A stretch of 64,000 nt of DNA from Artemia franciscana (GCF_032884065.1 NC_088880.1:34288008-34352007); one strand, 5' to 3'; numbered from the stretch's first letter, positions 23,172-36,230 are shown. The notes: generated by a model from the letters alone, not told the origin. Made by a program: numbers and translations.

Positions 23172-25285
23172 TTTAGAAGTTTTGTAATCTGTCCACTACT
23201 AACAGATAATATTTGTTATTGGGAAACTTATGGAAATTTTTTGTAAAGGAATTTTTTGCAGGAGGGGAGGGATTGTCCGGGGAAATTTTGAACGGGGAGA
23301 AATTTTTTGGGAAGAATTATCTGTCAGCGGGAATTTTTTTCCCGCTCAGCGGAAGATTTTTTTTTGTCAGTGGAAGATTTCTCTGTCAGCGGAAGATTTT
23401 TCTGACGGTGGAAGATTTTTCTGTGGAAAAATGTGGGCAATTTGAGCAAGGGTACTGCAAGGTGACACCACTGTTTTTATCTAATGTTTTTGGTGTTTAT
23501 TTTAATTCCTTATTGACGTGAAGTGATTTGCTTAGCAAATCAGTGGTCTATTAATAATAAGGGGTGGTAGATTGTTGTGTAGGGAGGGGATTAAAATACC
23601 AAAAGGATTACTTTTCAGTGGCCTAATTTTCTAAGCCTCAGATGAAAGCTAGATGAGTTTTTGAGACTTCTTGTCTAATTCTTTTTAGTTCCCGCGTATA
23701 TTTCTAGTGTATGCCTTTATTATAGGTCTTGAGGGGGGGGGGGGTTAGCAGTCTCCTAGCATTGATTACTTGGACTGAGCCCTCTCCCTATTTTCTAAAA
23801 CCCTTGGTTTGATATATTTACCCCTGAGAAATATTTAGGTCATGAAACTTGAGATCACTTTTCAGCATCTTTTTGGACATTAACTACATTTTTTTCACAG
23901 GAAAATCTTGCCAGACAATTTGATCCCTGCTGAAAATTAATCTCTGCTGAGGTCAATTAAAGGGGGTACTATCAAATTTAATTTCCATTCAAATGCGCTA
24001 TTACACATCTCTTTATTATGTTCTGGTCACCCCCTAGCCCTGCTAGAAAAGAAAAATCAAAGACAGATCAGAGCTACCCATGTAAAAAGTGGTTTTCCTT
24101 GTTGTTTATAGGGTGGAGTGTAATTTCCCTTTACAAGGTTTTCAACCATGCTAATTCCAATGGCAAACTTTCGTTTCGATCTGACACCTTTTTCGAAGAG
24201 TTTCAGCCTTTTTTCGAAATCGCCATACATATTTTTGCAATAATCTTTTATTTTTACGACGAACCAAAATAATAGTTAGCATTTTTGAATCAGTGCCAGA
24301 AGGGAATTTTTTCACTAGGTAGTTTTTTTGCAATCGGACTTCTTGAACTTTGGCTACTATGGGCCGTGGTTCGCTCTTTACTAGGTTACAGCTAACGCCG
24401 CAACCATGATTGCATTATATCACTATATACAGAGCCATTAACAGGGTTGGTCATGCCCGGAGAATTAAAACGCCCCCATCCATACTCTAATATAAGCAAA
24501 TAGTTGGATCAAAGTTGGCTTCTGCCCCAGCCCCAGCTGTGGTGCTTGGGGCAGTAGCCTTGGTTGTACCCATCCCCTTTAAATGGTTTTGAATAAATGC
24601 AGCAGGAACCCATACACCTTTGGGAACCGGCGTACCCCCGGAAAACGCTCTCTCAGATAATCTCCCCCCCCAACTTCACCGCGGCTGGTTAGCTTCCAGT
24701 TTCTTTCAACTTATGAAAAAGGACTAGATCTCTCAATTTGCGGTCTAATGAGCACCCTCCAAAGTTTCTGTGACATGAAGGGAAGATGGGATGATGATAG
24801 GGTAGTCTCCCTTCTCTGGAAGTTCCAAAATAATACCCAAATCAATTTTCGAAAGAAACTATTTTGACAATTTGCATGCAATTACCATCTTTTGACCTTG
24901 TTTGAATTTCTGCTCAATACTGTAAATGGAATATGCTGGTAGTAACAGTAGTGGTAGTTGTCATAGTAACAGTAGCATGCAAAAATTGTCTTTTTGATCA
25001 TACCCCTTATCATTTCCTGAATTTTCAAAACTAATATACTCAGTTATTCCCGTGGTTCATACTTTTGACAGTCCTTATACACATAATGAGTCATGATTTG
25101 GTTCAACACCCCCCTTAACATTCTCTGAAAGGCCCACTTGAATGCCCTTCGTCTTCTTGGAAAGTAAAGTTCAAGCATGCATACCTTTCTCAATAACATA
25201 TAATGAGTGTAAACAATGAACAAATTGCCTAGCTTACAGCTGTTGTCCAGAGGACTGTGGGGAGGTTAAAATTCCAAAAGACATA
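23172..25285. other. Unassigned repeats and low-complexity sequence
   Basis: From 23330 to 23430 the phrase GGAAGATTTTTCTGTCAGC recurs in variants, which produces the open frames at 23213-23521. A G10 run lies near 23735. The stretch 24100-24400 reads like an interspersed repeat (TTCAACCATGCTAATTCCAATGG split over landmarks) but I cannot name it. No gene was found. Confidence 0.5.
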
Positions 25286-28200
25286 CAGATGGTCAAATTT
25301 GGGAAAACGACTTTATCAAGTCAATTTGTGCAGCTCCCTGACACGCCTACCAATTTTCATCGTCTTAGCACGTCCAGAAGCACCAAACTCACCAAATCAC
25401 TGAACGCCTCCCCCCAACTCTCCAAAGAGAGTGAATCTAGTACGGTTCCGTCAATCACGTATCAAGGACATTTGCTTATTCTATCCACCAAGCTTCATTC
25501 CGATTCCTCCACTCAAAGTGTTTTCAAAGATTACCCCTCCAACTCTCCCAAATGTCAAAAGATCTGGTCGGGATTTGAAATTAGAGCTCTGAGACATGAA
25601 TTCCTTCTAAATATCAAATTTCATTAAGGTCTGATCGCCTATTCGTGAGATAAAAATACCCCAATTTTCACGTTTTCCACGAATTCCGGTTTCCCCCTCC
25701 AATCCCCCCAATGTCACAGGATCTGGTCGGAATTTAAAATTAGAGCTTTAAAGCACAAGATCCTTGTAAATATCAAATTCATTAACATCTGGTCACCCTT
25801 TCATGAGTTACAAATACCTCAATTTTCAAAATTACCCCCCTCCCTCAGCTCCACCAAAGAGAGCAGATCCGGTCTGGTAATGTCAGTTACGTATCTTAGA
25901 CAGTTTTTTATTCTTCCCATCCAGTTTCATCCTGATCTCACCGCTTTAAGTATTTTCAAAGATTTCCGGTACCCCCCCCCTGCCCCCCAATTACGCTGGA
26001 TCCGGTCCAGCGACCGGAAAAATAAGAGATCTGAGTTACGAGGACCTTCTAAATATGAAGTTTCATGAAGATCCGATTGCTCCTTCGCAAGTTGAAAATG
26101 TGTAATTTTTTCTAATTTTTAGAATTAACCCCCCCCCCCCAATATAGCGGATTCGTTCCAATTAGGTAAATCACATATCTGAGACTTCTGTTTATTTTTT
26201 CCACCAAGTTACATCCCAATCCCTCCAATCTAAGCGTTTTCCATCATTTTAAGTTCCCCCACCTCAAACTCCCCCAAATGTCGCCAGATCCGGTCGGAAC
26301 TTAAAATAAGAGCTTTGAGACACGATATTCTTCTAAATATCAAATTTCATCGAGATCCGATCACCCGTTCGTAAGTTAAAAATACCTCATTTTAACTACT
26401 TTTTCAGAATTAGCCCCCCCTCCAACAACCCCAAAGAGAGCGGATCCGTTCCAGTTATGTCAATCATTTATCTAGGACTTGTTTTTATTTTTCCCGCCTT
26501 TATAAAAATAAAATTATTTTTATTTTTTAAATTTCATTCCGATCCCTCCACTCTAAGTGTTTTCCAAGTTTTAGGTTTCCCCTCCAACTCCCCTCCCCCA
26601 ATGTCACCAGATCCGGTCGGGATTTAAAATAAGAGCTATGAGACACGACATCCTTCTAAATATCAAATTTCATTGAGAGCCAATCACCCGTTTATAAGTT
26701 AAAAATACCTAATTTTTTCTAATTTTTCAGTATTAACCCCCCCCCCCCAACTACCCCAAAGAGAGCGGATCCATTCTGGTTATGTAAATGATGTATCTAG
26801 GACTTGTGCTTATTTTTCCCACCAAGTTTTATTCCGATCCCACCACTCTAAGTGTTTTCCAAGTTTTAGGTTTCCCCCTTCCAACTCCCCCCAGTGTAAC
26901 CAGATTTGGTCTAGATTTAAAATAAGAGCTCTGAGACACGATATCCTTCTAAACATCAAATTTCACTGAGATCCGATCACCTGTTCGTAAGTTAAAAATA
27001 CCTCATTTTTTTAGTTTTTCAGAATTAACCCCCCCAACCCAAACTATCCCAAAGAGAGCAGATCCGGTCCGGTTATGTCAGTCAGGTATAGACAGATTTT
27101 TATTCTTCCCATCCAGTTTCATCCTGATCTAACCGCTTTAAGTATTTTCTAAGATTTCCGGTTCCCCCAACTTCCCCCCCCCCAATTACGCTGGATCAGG
27201 TTGAGATTTAAAATGAGAGATATGAGTTACAAGGTCCTTCTAAATATGAAGTTTCATGAAGATCCGATTGCTCCTTTGTAAGTTAAAAATACGTCATTTT
27301 TTCTAATTTTCAGAATTAACACCCCCCCCCCCAATAGAGCGGATCCGTTCCAATTATATAAATCACGTATCTAAGACTTCTGCTTATTTTTACCACCAAG
27401 TTTCATCCCGATCCCTCCAATCTAAGCGTTTCCCATCATTTTAAGTTCCCCCACCCCAAACTTCCCCCAATGTCACCAGATCCGGTCGAGACTTAAAATA
27501 AGAACTTTGAGACACGATATCCTTCTAAATATCAAATTTCATTGAGATCCGACCACCCGTTCGTAGGTTAAAAATACCTGATTTTTTTAGTTTTTCACAA
27601 TTAACCCCCCCCCCCAACTATTCCAAAAAGAGCAGATCCGGTCCGGTTATGTCAGTTACGTATCTTAGACAGGTTTTTATTCTTCCCATCTGGTTTCATC
27701 CCGATCTCTCCACTCTAAGTGTTTTCCAAGTTTTAGGTTTCCCCCTCCCAACTCCCCCCAATGTCACCAGATCCGGTCGGAATTTAAAATAAGAGATCCG
27801 ATAACCCGTTAGTAAGTTCAAAATACCTTATTTTTTCTTATTTTTCAGAATGAACCCCCCCCACCGCCCAACTACCTGAAAGAGAGCGGATCCGTTCCAG
27901 TTATGTCAATCATGTATCTAGTACTTGTGTTTATTTTTCCCGCCAAGTTTTATCTCGATCCCTCCACTCCAAGTTAAAAATACGTCAATTTTTCTAATTT
28001 TTCAGAATCAACCGTTCCAGTTATGTCAATCATTTATCTAGGACTCGTGTTTATTTTTCCCACCAAGTTTCATCCCGATCCCTGCACTCTAAGTGTTTTC
28101 CAAGTTTTATATTTCCCCCTCCCAAACCCCCCCCCCCCAATGTCACAAGATCCGGTCGGGATTAAAAATAAGAGCTATGAGACACGATAACCTTCTAAAT

Positions 28201-31183
28201 ATCAAATTTCATTGAGAGCCGATCACCCGTTCGTAAGTTAAAAATACCTCATTTTTTCTAATTTTTCAGTATTAACCCCCCCCCCCCCAACTACCCCAAA
28301 GAGAGCGGATCCGTTCCGGTTATGTAAATCATGTATCTAGGACTTGTGCTTATTTTTCCCACCAAGTTTTATTCCAATCCCACCGCTCTAAGTGTTTTCC
28401 AAGTTTTGGGTTTCCCCCTCCCAACTCCTCCCAATATCACCAGATCCGGTCGGGATTTAAAATAAGAGCTCTAAGACACGATATCCTTCTAAATATCAAA
28501 TTTCATTGAGATCCGATCACCCGTTCATAAGTTAAAAATACCTCATTTTTTCTAATTTTTCAGAATTAAACCCCCCCCCCCCCCAACTACCCCAAAGAGA
28601 GCGAATCCGTTTCGGTTATGTCAATCATGCATCTAGGACTTGTGCTTATTTTCCCACCAAGTTTCATCCCGATCCCTCCACTCTAAGTATTTTACAAGTT
28701 TTAGGTTTCCCCCTCCCAACTCCCCCCCCCCCCCAATGTCTCCAGATCTGGTCGGGATTTAAAATAAGAGCTCTGAGACACGATATCCTTCTATATATCA
28801 AATTTCATTGAGATCCGATCACATGTTCGTAAGTTAAAAATACCTCATTTTTTTAGTTTTTCAGAATTAACCCGCCCCCCAAAGAGAGCAGATCCGGTCC
28901 GGTTATGTCAGCCAGGTTTTTATTCTTCCCATCCAGTTTCATCCTGATCTAACCGCTTTAAGTATTTTCTAAGATTTCCGGTTCCCCCAACTTCCCCCCC
29001 CCCCAATTACGCTGGATCAGGTTGAGATTTAAAATGAGAGATCTGAGTTACAAGGTCCTTCTAAATATGAAGTTTCATGAAGATCTGATCGCTCCTTTGT
29101 AAGTTAAAAATACGTCATTTTTCTAATTTTTCAGAATTAACCCCCCCCCCCAATAGAGCGGATCCGTTCCAATTATGTAAATCATGTATCTAAGACTTCT
29201 GCTTATTTTTCCCACCAAGTTTCATCCCGATCCCTCCAATCTAAAGCGTTTTTCATCATTTTAGGTTCCCCCACCCCAAACTTCCCCCAATGTCACCAGA
29301 TCAAGTAGAAACTTAAAACAAGAACTTTGAGACACGATATCCTTCTAAATATCAAATTTCACTGAGATCCGATCACCCGTTCGTAAGTTAAAAATACCTG
29401 ATTTTTTAGTTTTTCACAATTAACCCCCCCCCCCCCCAACTATTCCAAAAAGAGCAGATCCGGTCCGGTTATGTCAGTTACGTATCTTCGACAGGTTTTT
29501 GTTCTTCCTATCCGGTTTCATCCCGATCCCTCCACTCTAAGTGTTTTCCAAGTTTTAGGTTTCTCCCTCCCAACTCCCCCCAATGTCACCAGATCCGGTC
29601 GGAATTTAAAATAAGAGTTCCGATAAACCGTTCATAAGTTAGAAATACCTCATTTTTCAGAATTCACCCCCCGCCCAACTTCCCCAAAGAGAGCGGATCC
29701 GTTCCGGTTATGTCAATCATGTATCTAGGACTTGTGCTTATTTTTCCCACCAAGTTTCATCCCGATCCCTCCACTCCAAGTTAACAATACGTCAATTTTT
29801 CTATTTTTCAGAATCAACCCCCCCCCCCAATAGAGCGGATCCGTTCCAATTATGTAAATCACGTATCTAAGACTTCAGCTTATTTTTCCCACCAAGTTTC
29901 ATCCCGATCCCTCCAATCTAAGCGTTTTCCATCATTTTAGGTTCCCCACCCCAAACTCCCTCCAATGTCACCAGATCCGGTCGGAACTTAAAATAAGAGC
30001 TGTGAGACACGATATCCTTCTAAATATCAAATTTCATTGAGATCCGATCACCCGTTCGTAAGTTATAAATACCTCATTTTTTCTATTTTTCAGAATTCCC
30101 CCCCCCCAACTACCCCAAAGAGAGCGGGTCCGTTCCGTTTATTTCAATCATGTATCTAGGACTTGTGCTTATTTTTCCCACCAAGTTTCATCCCGATCCC
30201 TCCACTCTAATTGTTTTCCCAAGTTTTAGGTTTCCCCCTCCCAACTCCTCCCAATATCACCAGATCCGGTCGGGATTTAAAATAAGAGCTCTAAGACACG
30301 ATATCCTTCTAAATATCAAATTTCATTGAGATCCGATCACCCGTTCATAAGTTAAAAATACCTCATTTTTTCTAATTTTTCAGAATTAACCCCCCCCCCC
30401 AACTACCCCAAAGAGAGCGGATCCGTTTCGGTTATGTCAATCATGCATCTAGGACTTGTGCTTATTTTCCCACCAAGTTTCATCCCGATCCCTCCACTCT
30501 AAGTATTTTACAAGTTTTAGGTTTCCCCCTCCCAACCCCCCCCCCCCCCCAATGTCTCCAGATCTGGTCGGAATTTAAAATAAGAGCTCTGAGACACGAT
30601 GTCCTTCTAAATATCAAATTTCATTGAGATCCGATTACCCGTTCGTAAGTTAAAAATACCTCTTTTTTTCATTTTTCAGAATTATCCCCCCCCCCCCAAA
30701 TACCCCAAAGAGAGCGGATCCGTTCTTGTTATCTCAATCATTTTTCTAGGATTTGTGCTTATTTTTCGCAACAAGTTTCATCCCGATCCCTCCATTCTAA
30801 GTGTTTTCCAAAATTTTAGGTTTACCCCTCCCAACTCCCCCCAATATCACCAGATCCGGTCGGGATTTAAAATAACTACTCTGAGACACGATATCCTTCC
30901 AAACCTCAAATTTCATTAAGATCTAATCAACCGTTCGTAAGTCAAAAATACTTCAATTTTTCTATTTTCTCCAGATTAACGGGCCCCCACTCCCCTCCCC
31001 CCCAGATGGTCAAATCGGGAAATCGATTATTTCTAATTTAACCTGGCCCGGTCCCTGATACGCCTGCCAAATTCCACCGTCCTAGCTTACCTTGAAGTGC
31101 CTAAAGTAGCAAAACCGGGACCAACAGACCGACAGAATTTGTGATTGCTATATGTCACTTGGTTAATACCAAGTGCCATAAAA
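25286..31183 (+). mobile_element. Composite element S, copy 2 (expanded, 5.9 kb)
   Basis: The longest copy of S, with roughly 19-20 modules of about 300 bp. It lacks the AACAAGAGC end and starts within the CAGATGGTCAAATTTGGGAA module, but keeps the other end, CACTTGGTTAATACCAAGTG then CCATAAAA, finishing at 31183. Module landmarks are GAGATCCGATCACCCGTTCG, GAGAGCGGATCCGTTCCGGT, TTTCATCCCGATCCCTCCAC and CACCAGATCCGGTCGGGATT. A distinct module type (TTATGTCAGTTACGTATCTT, ACGCTGGATC) recurs at about 25870, 27060 and 28880, so higher-order blocks have been duplicated. Runs of 7-18 C mark almost every module. No protein-coding gene is present. Confidence 0.92.
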
Positions 31184-31690
31184 GGGAAATAGCTCTTTCG
31201 ATTTCCAATCGAATGAGCCCTTTTCGAAGTTTCTGCTATAAGAAATGACCATCTCAACATTTTTATAAGATACATTTTGGGAGAATACGAGTCGTGGAGG
31301 GATATCCAACATCCGATTATTCTTAATCTTAAAAAGGGCACCCTTTCTATATAAACCTTTTATGCCCCCAGGGGATAACTTACAACCCTTGCCCTGAGGG
31401 CCATGGGAGGGGGGGTGGTTTGTCATGCTCAAAGACATTTCCAGACCTTTCAATTACGTTGAACAATATAAATATCTCAAATTTTGATTGGATTTGTTTG
31501 GGGAGATTTTGGGCATGGGAGGGGGTTAGTTGTCCTCTAATCACTTTCAACAATTATAAAAGGACACTAACCCTTTCAATTTGCCAATCTAATAAGCCCT
31601 TTTCGACGTTTCTACGACAAATCCTTCGATACGAAGTGCCTTGGTCTAAGATAAATCAAACAAACCAAAAATAAATAAATAAATAATATA
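31184..31690 (+). repeat. Unnamed interspersed repeat adjoining S2
   Basis: Two diverged halves share phrases such as TTTGCCAATCTAATAAGCCC / TTTCCAATCGAATGAGCCC and TTTTCGAAGTTTCT / TTTTCGACGTTTCT, with a GGGCATGGGAGGGGG / GGCCATGGGAGGGGG pair between. It resembles family D in style but I could not align it end to end. Confidence 0.45.
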
Positions 31691-33011
31691 TCACGCCCTC
31701 ATCACTCTTTACTTAGGCAGCGCTATTGCGCTGCCTATGATATTGCTTCTACGTGCCATTTCGAAACCTGAACTCACTTAAACTCTTTTGATTAGTTTAA
31801 TAGTTGTAGGAGTAGCAGATGCAGTAATAGCAGTGCCAGAAGTCGTCGATATAGCAGTACCTATCACAGGCGCCATCGCTTTTGTAACAGTGGCAAGCTC
31901 AGTCAAAAGCAAGTGCACTCGCAGTCCCAAGTAGTCTAAGTCGGAAATAGTTACATTCGCAAGTAGTTGCAGTCACGATCAGTCGTAGTTGCGAACAGTC
32001 ACAGTCGCGAGCAATCACAGTCTAAAGAAGTTCCACTCCCCAGTAGATGCAGCAGTAACAGCAAGTATGCGAGGTCACATGTGGTCACAGTCAAAGACAT
32101 CAGTAGTCGCAGTTGCTTATAGTAACAGTCGCAGCTAGTTGCACTCACAAGTAGTTGAAATAAGTGTAGCAAGCGCAGTCGTAAGTAATAGTAGTCCCAA
32201 GCAGTTTCGGTCGTAGTTACAAGTGATCAAAGTCAGAAGTAGTTGCATTTGGAAGTAGCAGTCGGGAGCAGTCGTAGTCACAATCAGTCAGAAGTCTTGA
32301 TTCACAGTCTTATACAGTTGCACTCACAAGTAGTTGCAGTACTACCACCAAGTAGGAGGAGTCACGAGTAGTCACAGTCACAGTTTCAAGTAGTCACAGT
32401 GGCAGCTAGTCACAAGTAGTCGCCAGAAGAAGCTGCATTTACAGTTGCAAAAAATAGCCATCACATGTCCAATTAGTCGCAATCGCGATCACATGAATTT
32501 ACATTTGCAGTCGTAAGTAGCCACTTTCGCATATTTTCACAGTTGCAAGTTGTTGCAGTCACAAATTTTTGCAGTCACAGTCACAAATACCGTCGCAAGT
32601 AGTGAAAATCACATTCGCAGCAGTTTTAGTTGTTGAAACAGAAGTTGTAGTTATCGTAGTAGTAGCAAAAACAGTTGCAACCGTAGTAGCATGCACACAG
32701 TGTCTTTTGGTTAAGTCAACATCTCTCTCAATATGTGTTGAAAATTTAGCTTAATATCCTAAACTGTTCCTGAGATATTGCTGATGCTCCGTTTCGACAA
32801 CCTACATGAACATATTGGGGTTTGATTAAGCTCAATATCCCTCTCAACATTCCCCTGAAAGCTTTACCTTTATAACCTTAGCTCTATTAATACTAGTACA
32901 AGTAGTAATAGAAGCATTAGTGGTAGCAATAGCAGCAGGTAGGAGCAGTAGTTCTATGCACACAGTACCTTTTGGTTGCTTTAACAAAGTGTGTTTTGAT
33001 TTAGTTATAGT
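31691..33011. repeat. Cryptic AGTCGCAGT/AGTAGTTGCAGT repeat field
   Basis: From about 31800 to 32700, then again near 32885-32955, the sequence is a loose tandem of short words such as AGTCGCAGT, AGTAGTTGCAGTCAC and GTCACAAGTAGT with no fixed period. It is degenerate slippage-type DNA. A phrase GCATGCACACAGTGTCTTTTG (32690) recurs near 32955 as ATGCACACAGTACCTTTTGG. The reading frame at 32569-32754 is a by-product. Confidence 0.7.
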
Positions 33012-33262
33012 CGTTCTCCAGCCAACCCCCTATCTACGTGACCTCAGTCTGTGTGATTATTTCTTTATCCTTCACTGGAAAAATCATCAACAAACGTCAT
33101 CAAGGACTTTAGAAAACATCCAAAAAAGAATACCACATGTTGAAGACCAAACTGGCTGACGACTTTCAGCACTGCTACCTTACCTCTAATGGGAACGACG
33201 TATCCATCGGTGTGTTGCAGCTCAAGGGCACTACTTTGAAGGGAATACCATAATCTTTGAAA
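33012..33262 (+). pseudogene. Mariner-family transposase, C-terminal end, frameshifted
   Basis: One frame reads QPTPYLRDLSLCDYFFILHW, a decayed form of the mariner signature PPYSPDLxxxDYxLF, where the last catalytic Asp of the DD34D triad sits. A frameshift leads into another frame reading WERRIHRCVAAQGHYFEGN, the characteristic C-terminal stretch of mariner transposases. Everything upstream has been lost or replaced by the cryptic repeat field. Mariner transposases cut and paste DNA at TA sites; this copy is inactive. Confidence 0.78.
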
Positions 33263-34120
33263 AAAAAAACTTTTGTGCATAATTAGTCTCAGCACTTTTC
33301 TGACAAACGTCGTATGCTCGATATGCTTGTCTGAATATCAGGTAAACACTGTTCCTGGAGTTAAGTCACTATCCGAGCCTTCGCCCCTTGCATGATGTTA
33401 ATCCGAGCCAAGTTTTCTGGAGATATTTTTTTTTCTTCCGCGAATGTCTCAGGATTTGCATAGCTTTAAGCATCTTTATAGGTTTAAAGCTGTTTTATAC
33501 AAAATATATGTTCCACGCATGAACATTTTAGCTGTTAATTCAGTGAATAGAAACACAGAAATTCATACTTGATTTTAAAGTATGTATACAGAACAAAAAT
33601 CAGGAAAACATTGATTTCGACCAACTGGTAATTCGCAGGTAACTTTTTGGTGGCTCGTAGAGAATTTTAAGGTACAGCGCTTAGGTGACCAAACTGATTT
33701 GTAGTACTCATTTCAAGTCTACGACTCACAAAAAAATAGAACTCTTGATCCACAATTCTACAATTTAGTCAGTGTTTGCACGATTACAACCCTTTCGCAG
33801 CGTAGGATTATAATTTGGCAGTGTTTCCTATTCTTCATAATAAGTTTAATTTTGGTGGCTATAGTATGTAGTGCTTTTTTGAAAAGTCTCCTTAACTAGT
33901 CAAATTCTCAATAATCTCAGTTTCCCAGAAAATTGGACAGTGACAAAGCCGCTACTGAGGTATCTTTTCTTCCTTCGAGGATTTCTGCTGAAAATAAAAC
34001 TTACTAAGATGGTGAAAAAATCAAAGCTGTAGATATATTATTAACAATTTTAAAAACAAAGATGAGACAATGTCTGCTATTCAACCTGAGCAACTGCTGC
34101 AAATACAGTTACGAGAAGCG
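33263..34120. other. No gene recognised
   Basis: Follows the mariner relic; may include its 3' non-coding end, but I could not identify a terminal inverted repeat. AT-rich, with no other signature. Confidence 0.45.
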
Positions 34121-34960
34121 TTGAATCTATTAGTTCTTCTGCAGCTTGAATCTATTAGTTCTTCTGCAGCTTGAATCTATTAGTTCTTCTGCAGCTTGAA
34201 TCTATTAGTTCTTCTGCAGCTTGAATCTATTAGTTCTTCTGCAGCTTGAATCTATTAGTTCTTCTGCAGCTTGAATCTATTAGTTCTTCTACAGCTTGAA
34301 TCTATTAGTTCTTCTGCAGCTTGAATCTATTAGTTCTTCTGCAGCTTGAATCTATTAGTTCTTCTGCAGCTTGAATCTATTAGTTCTTCTGCAGCTTGAA
34401 TCTATTAGTTCTTCTGCAGCTTGAATCTATTAGTTCTTCTGCAGCTTGAATCTATTAGTTCTTCTGCAGTTTGAATCTATTAGTTCTTCTGCAGCTTGAA
34501 TCTATTAGTTCTTCTGCAGCTTGAATCTATTAGTTCTTCTGCAGCTTGAATCTATTAGTTCTTCTGCAGCTTGAATCTACTAGTTCTTCTGCAGCTTGAA
34601 TCTATTAGTTCTGCAGCTTGAATCTATTAGTTCTTCTGCAGCTTGAATCTATTAGTTCTTCTGCAGCTTGAATCTATTAGTTCTTCTGCAGCTTGAATCT
34701 ATTAGTTCTTCTGCAGCTTGAATCTACTAGTTCTTCTGCAGCTTGAATCTATTAGTTCTGCAGCTTGAATCTATTAGTTCTTCTGCAGCTTGAATCTATT
34801 AGTTCTTCTGCAGCTTGAATCTACTAGTTCTTCTGCAGCTTGAATCTATTAGTTCTTCTGCAGCTTGAATCTATTAGTTCTGCAGCTTGAATCTATTAGT
34901 TCTTCTGCAGCTTGAATCTATTAGTTCTGCAGCTTGAATCTACTAGTTCTTCTGCAGCTT
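34121..34960 (+). repeat. 25-bp minisatellite with 22-bp variants
   Basis: About 34 tandem copies of TTGAATCTATTAGTTCTTCT plus GCAGC. Most units are 25 bp; several late units are 22 bp, having lost one TTC (TTAGTTCTGCAGC). Every unit carries a PstI-type palindrome CTGCAG except rare variants (CTACAG near 34290, CTGCAGTTTG near 34470). A CTACTAG variant recurs at intervals in the right half, so groups of units were copied together. Confidence 0.97.
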
Positions 34961-35663
34961 ACAACTGTATTAGATCGCCGAAGTTTATTTTCACTGCTAC
35001 TAAACGAATCAACCGCTGTGGTTGGTATAGAATAGTTGGCAAATTTTGTAGGAATGTTTTTTGATAGCTTTCATGTAAAAGAAGAACTGGTGAAAGTTAA
35101 ACTACTTCAAGGGACAAGAGTACAGGACATATTCTTCACTGAAAAAGCGACTCTGAAAATATTCCTGTACTAAATTTCGTGGGCTTGGCAGTCGATTATA
35201 CTCCCATTATGTGCACTAGCTAAATTACATAACTCGTATACGCTCCCAAACCTTTTATACCTTGCACCCTTTTAGCGTATCTTTTCGGTAACGGAATCAA
35301 AGCAACTCCGACGAATTTACTACTGGTATGCTAAATATCTTCTAGGCTACCTCCCTAGGCTAGTAATTCTTGGGTCAATAGGAGATATGGTATTATTGAC
35401 CCTAGTGCTGCCATCGGCGGATGCATTGAAGCTTACAATAACGGAATTAATGGACACCCAAGGTGTTCCCTTTTAAAACAATAAATGTATCACGTTTATT
35501 ATTTCTGTGTTTGTTATGTGTACTGTGTGATTATTTGGTTAATTACTGTGCTTGTGTGCTTATTGATTTTAATATTGCTTTATTTATGCTTGTCTATGTG
35601 CTTGTTTTATTTGTGATTGCGCTATGTATTTTTGTGCTCGTTATCTATACTGTGTGATTATTT
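34961..35663. other. No gene recognised
   Basis: The T-rich stretch 35500-35665 contains a repeated TACTGTGTGATTATTTGG (near 35520 and 35647), which creates the hydrophobic open frame 35463-35657. I do not consider that a protein. Confidence 0.5.
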
Positions 35664-36230
35664 GGAAGAAGGATTTATTGCCTTGTGTCGTAAAGACATC
35701 AGCTTTCCAGAATTTTTGTCTCAACATTGCAAAGTACACAAGAAGCCGTTACATGGTCTTTGAGTATGCTTTTTGAGTAAGCACAACAATACGATGAAAA
35801 CAGTCGTTAAAACAGGCATATAAAGTAAGAGCTCATGCACAGGAGAGACGTTATTCTGGACCCTAACTGAAGCGTTATAAAGCCAGTATATGATCTATTG
35901 CTTTATACAGAAATTCGTTGGCAATCAGAGGCATGGTTTTGCAATGTTTCAATGGGTCACTTTCAACTTTTGTGGAATTTCCCAAAGTAAAAATTCCCTG
36001 AGGTAGAAGATTGAGTTCGGCTGGGAGATTTTACTTTCCTTGTAGAGTAACCGAAAAACTAAATACGTTTAACTTAAAGCTTCATAGCATTGATAAAGAT
36101 ATTGATTACATATATTGTCTCATTCACAAAACAGTCGCAGCTGTGGGGGAAATAACTTACCTTGGGGTTGAACACAAACACTGTGCCTGTTTCAAGCAGC
36201 TATTTGACAAGTAAGGACCTTCACAGCCTC
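35664..36230 (+). pseudogene. hAT-superfamily transposase relic (GTF2IRD2/ZBED-like type)
   Basis: Stop-interrupted frames read, in the expected order, GFIALCRKDISFPEFLSQHC, KVHKKPLHGL, NNTMKTVVKTGI, a degraded region around 35870-35990, and VTEKLNTFNLKLHSIDKDID. These match the later catalytic-domain motifs of domesticated and free hAT transposases (HCxxHxxxL, then MxxVVxxVNxIR, then LNxLNLxLQGxDxxI). No single frame survives. The open stretch at 36046-36210 happens to lie between AG and GTAAGG, but the flanking homology shows that it is transposase, not a host exon. Confidence 0.65.

Noticed and set aside
25289..25627. 112-codon frame with a KFHPD/SFKDF-like recurring peptide
   Set aside because: The same peptide recurs only because S modules repeat; frames break between modules and no frame crosses a full element.
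25286..31183. CRISPR-like array because of regular repeats
   Set aside because: Units are about 300 bp and diverged, with no short identical repeat and unique spacer pattern, and the context is eukaryotic.
34121..34960. Coding tandem repeat protein
   Set aside because: A 25-bp unit cannot keep one frame, and stops occur in every frame.
36046..36210. Apparent 165-bp symmetrical exon between TTTCCTTGTAG and GTAAGG
   Set aside because: The translation and its out-of-frame flanks match a hAT transposase in order, so the splice-like borders are coincidental.
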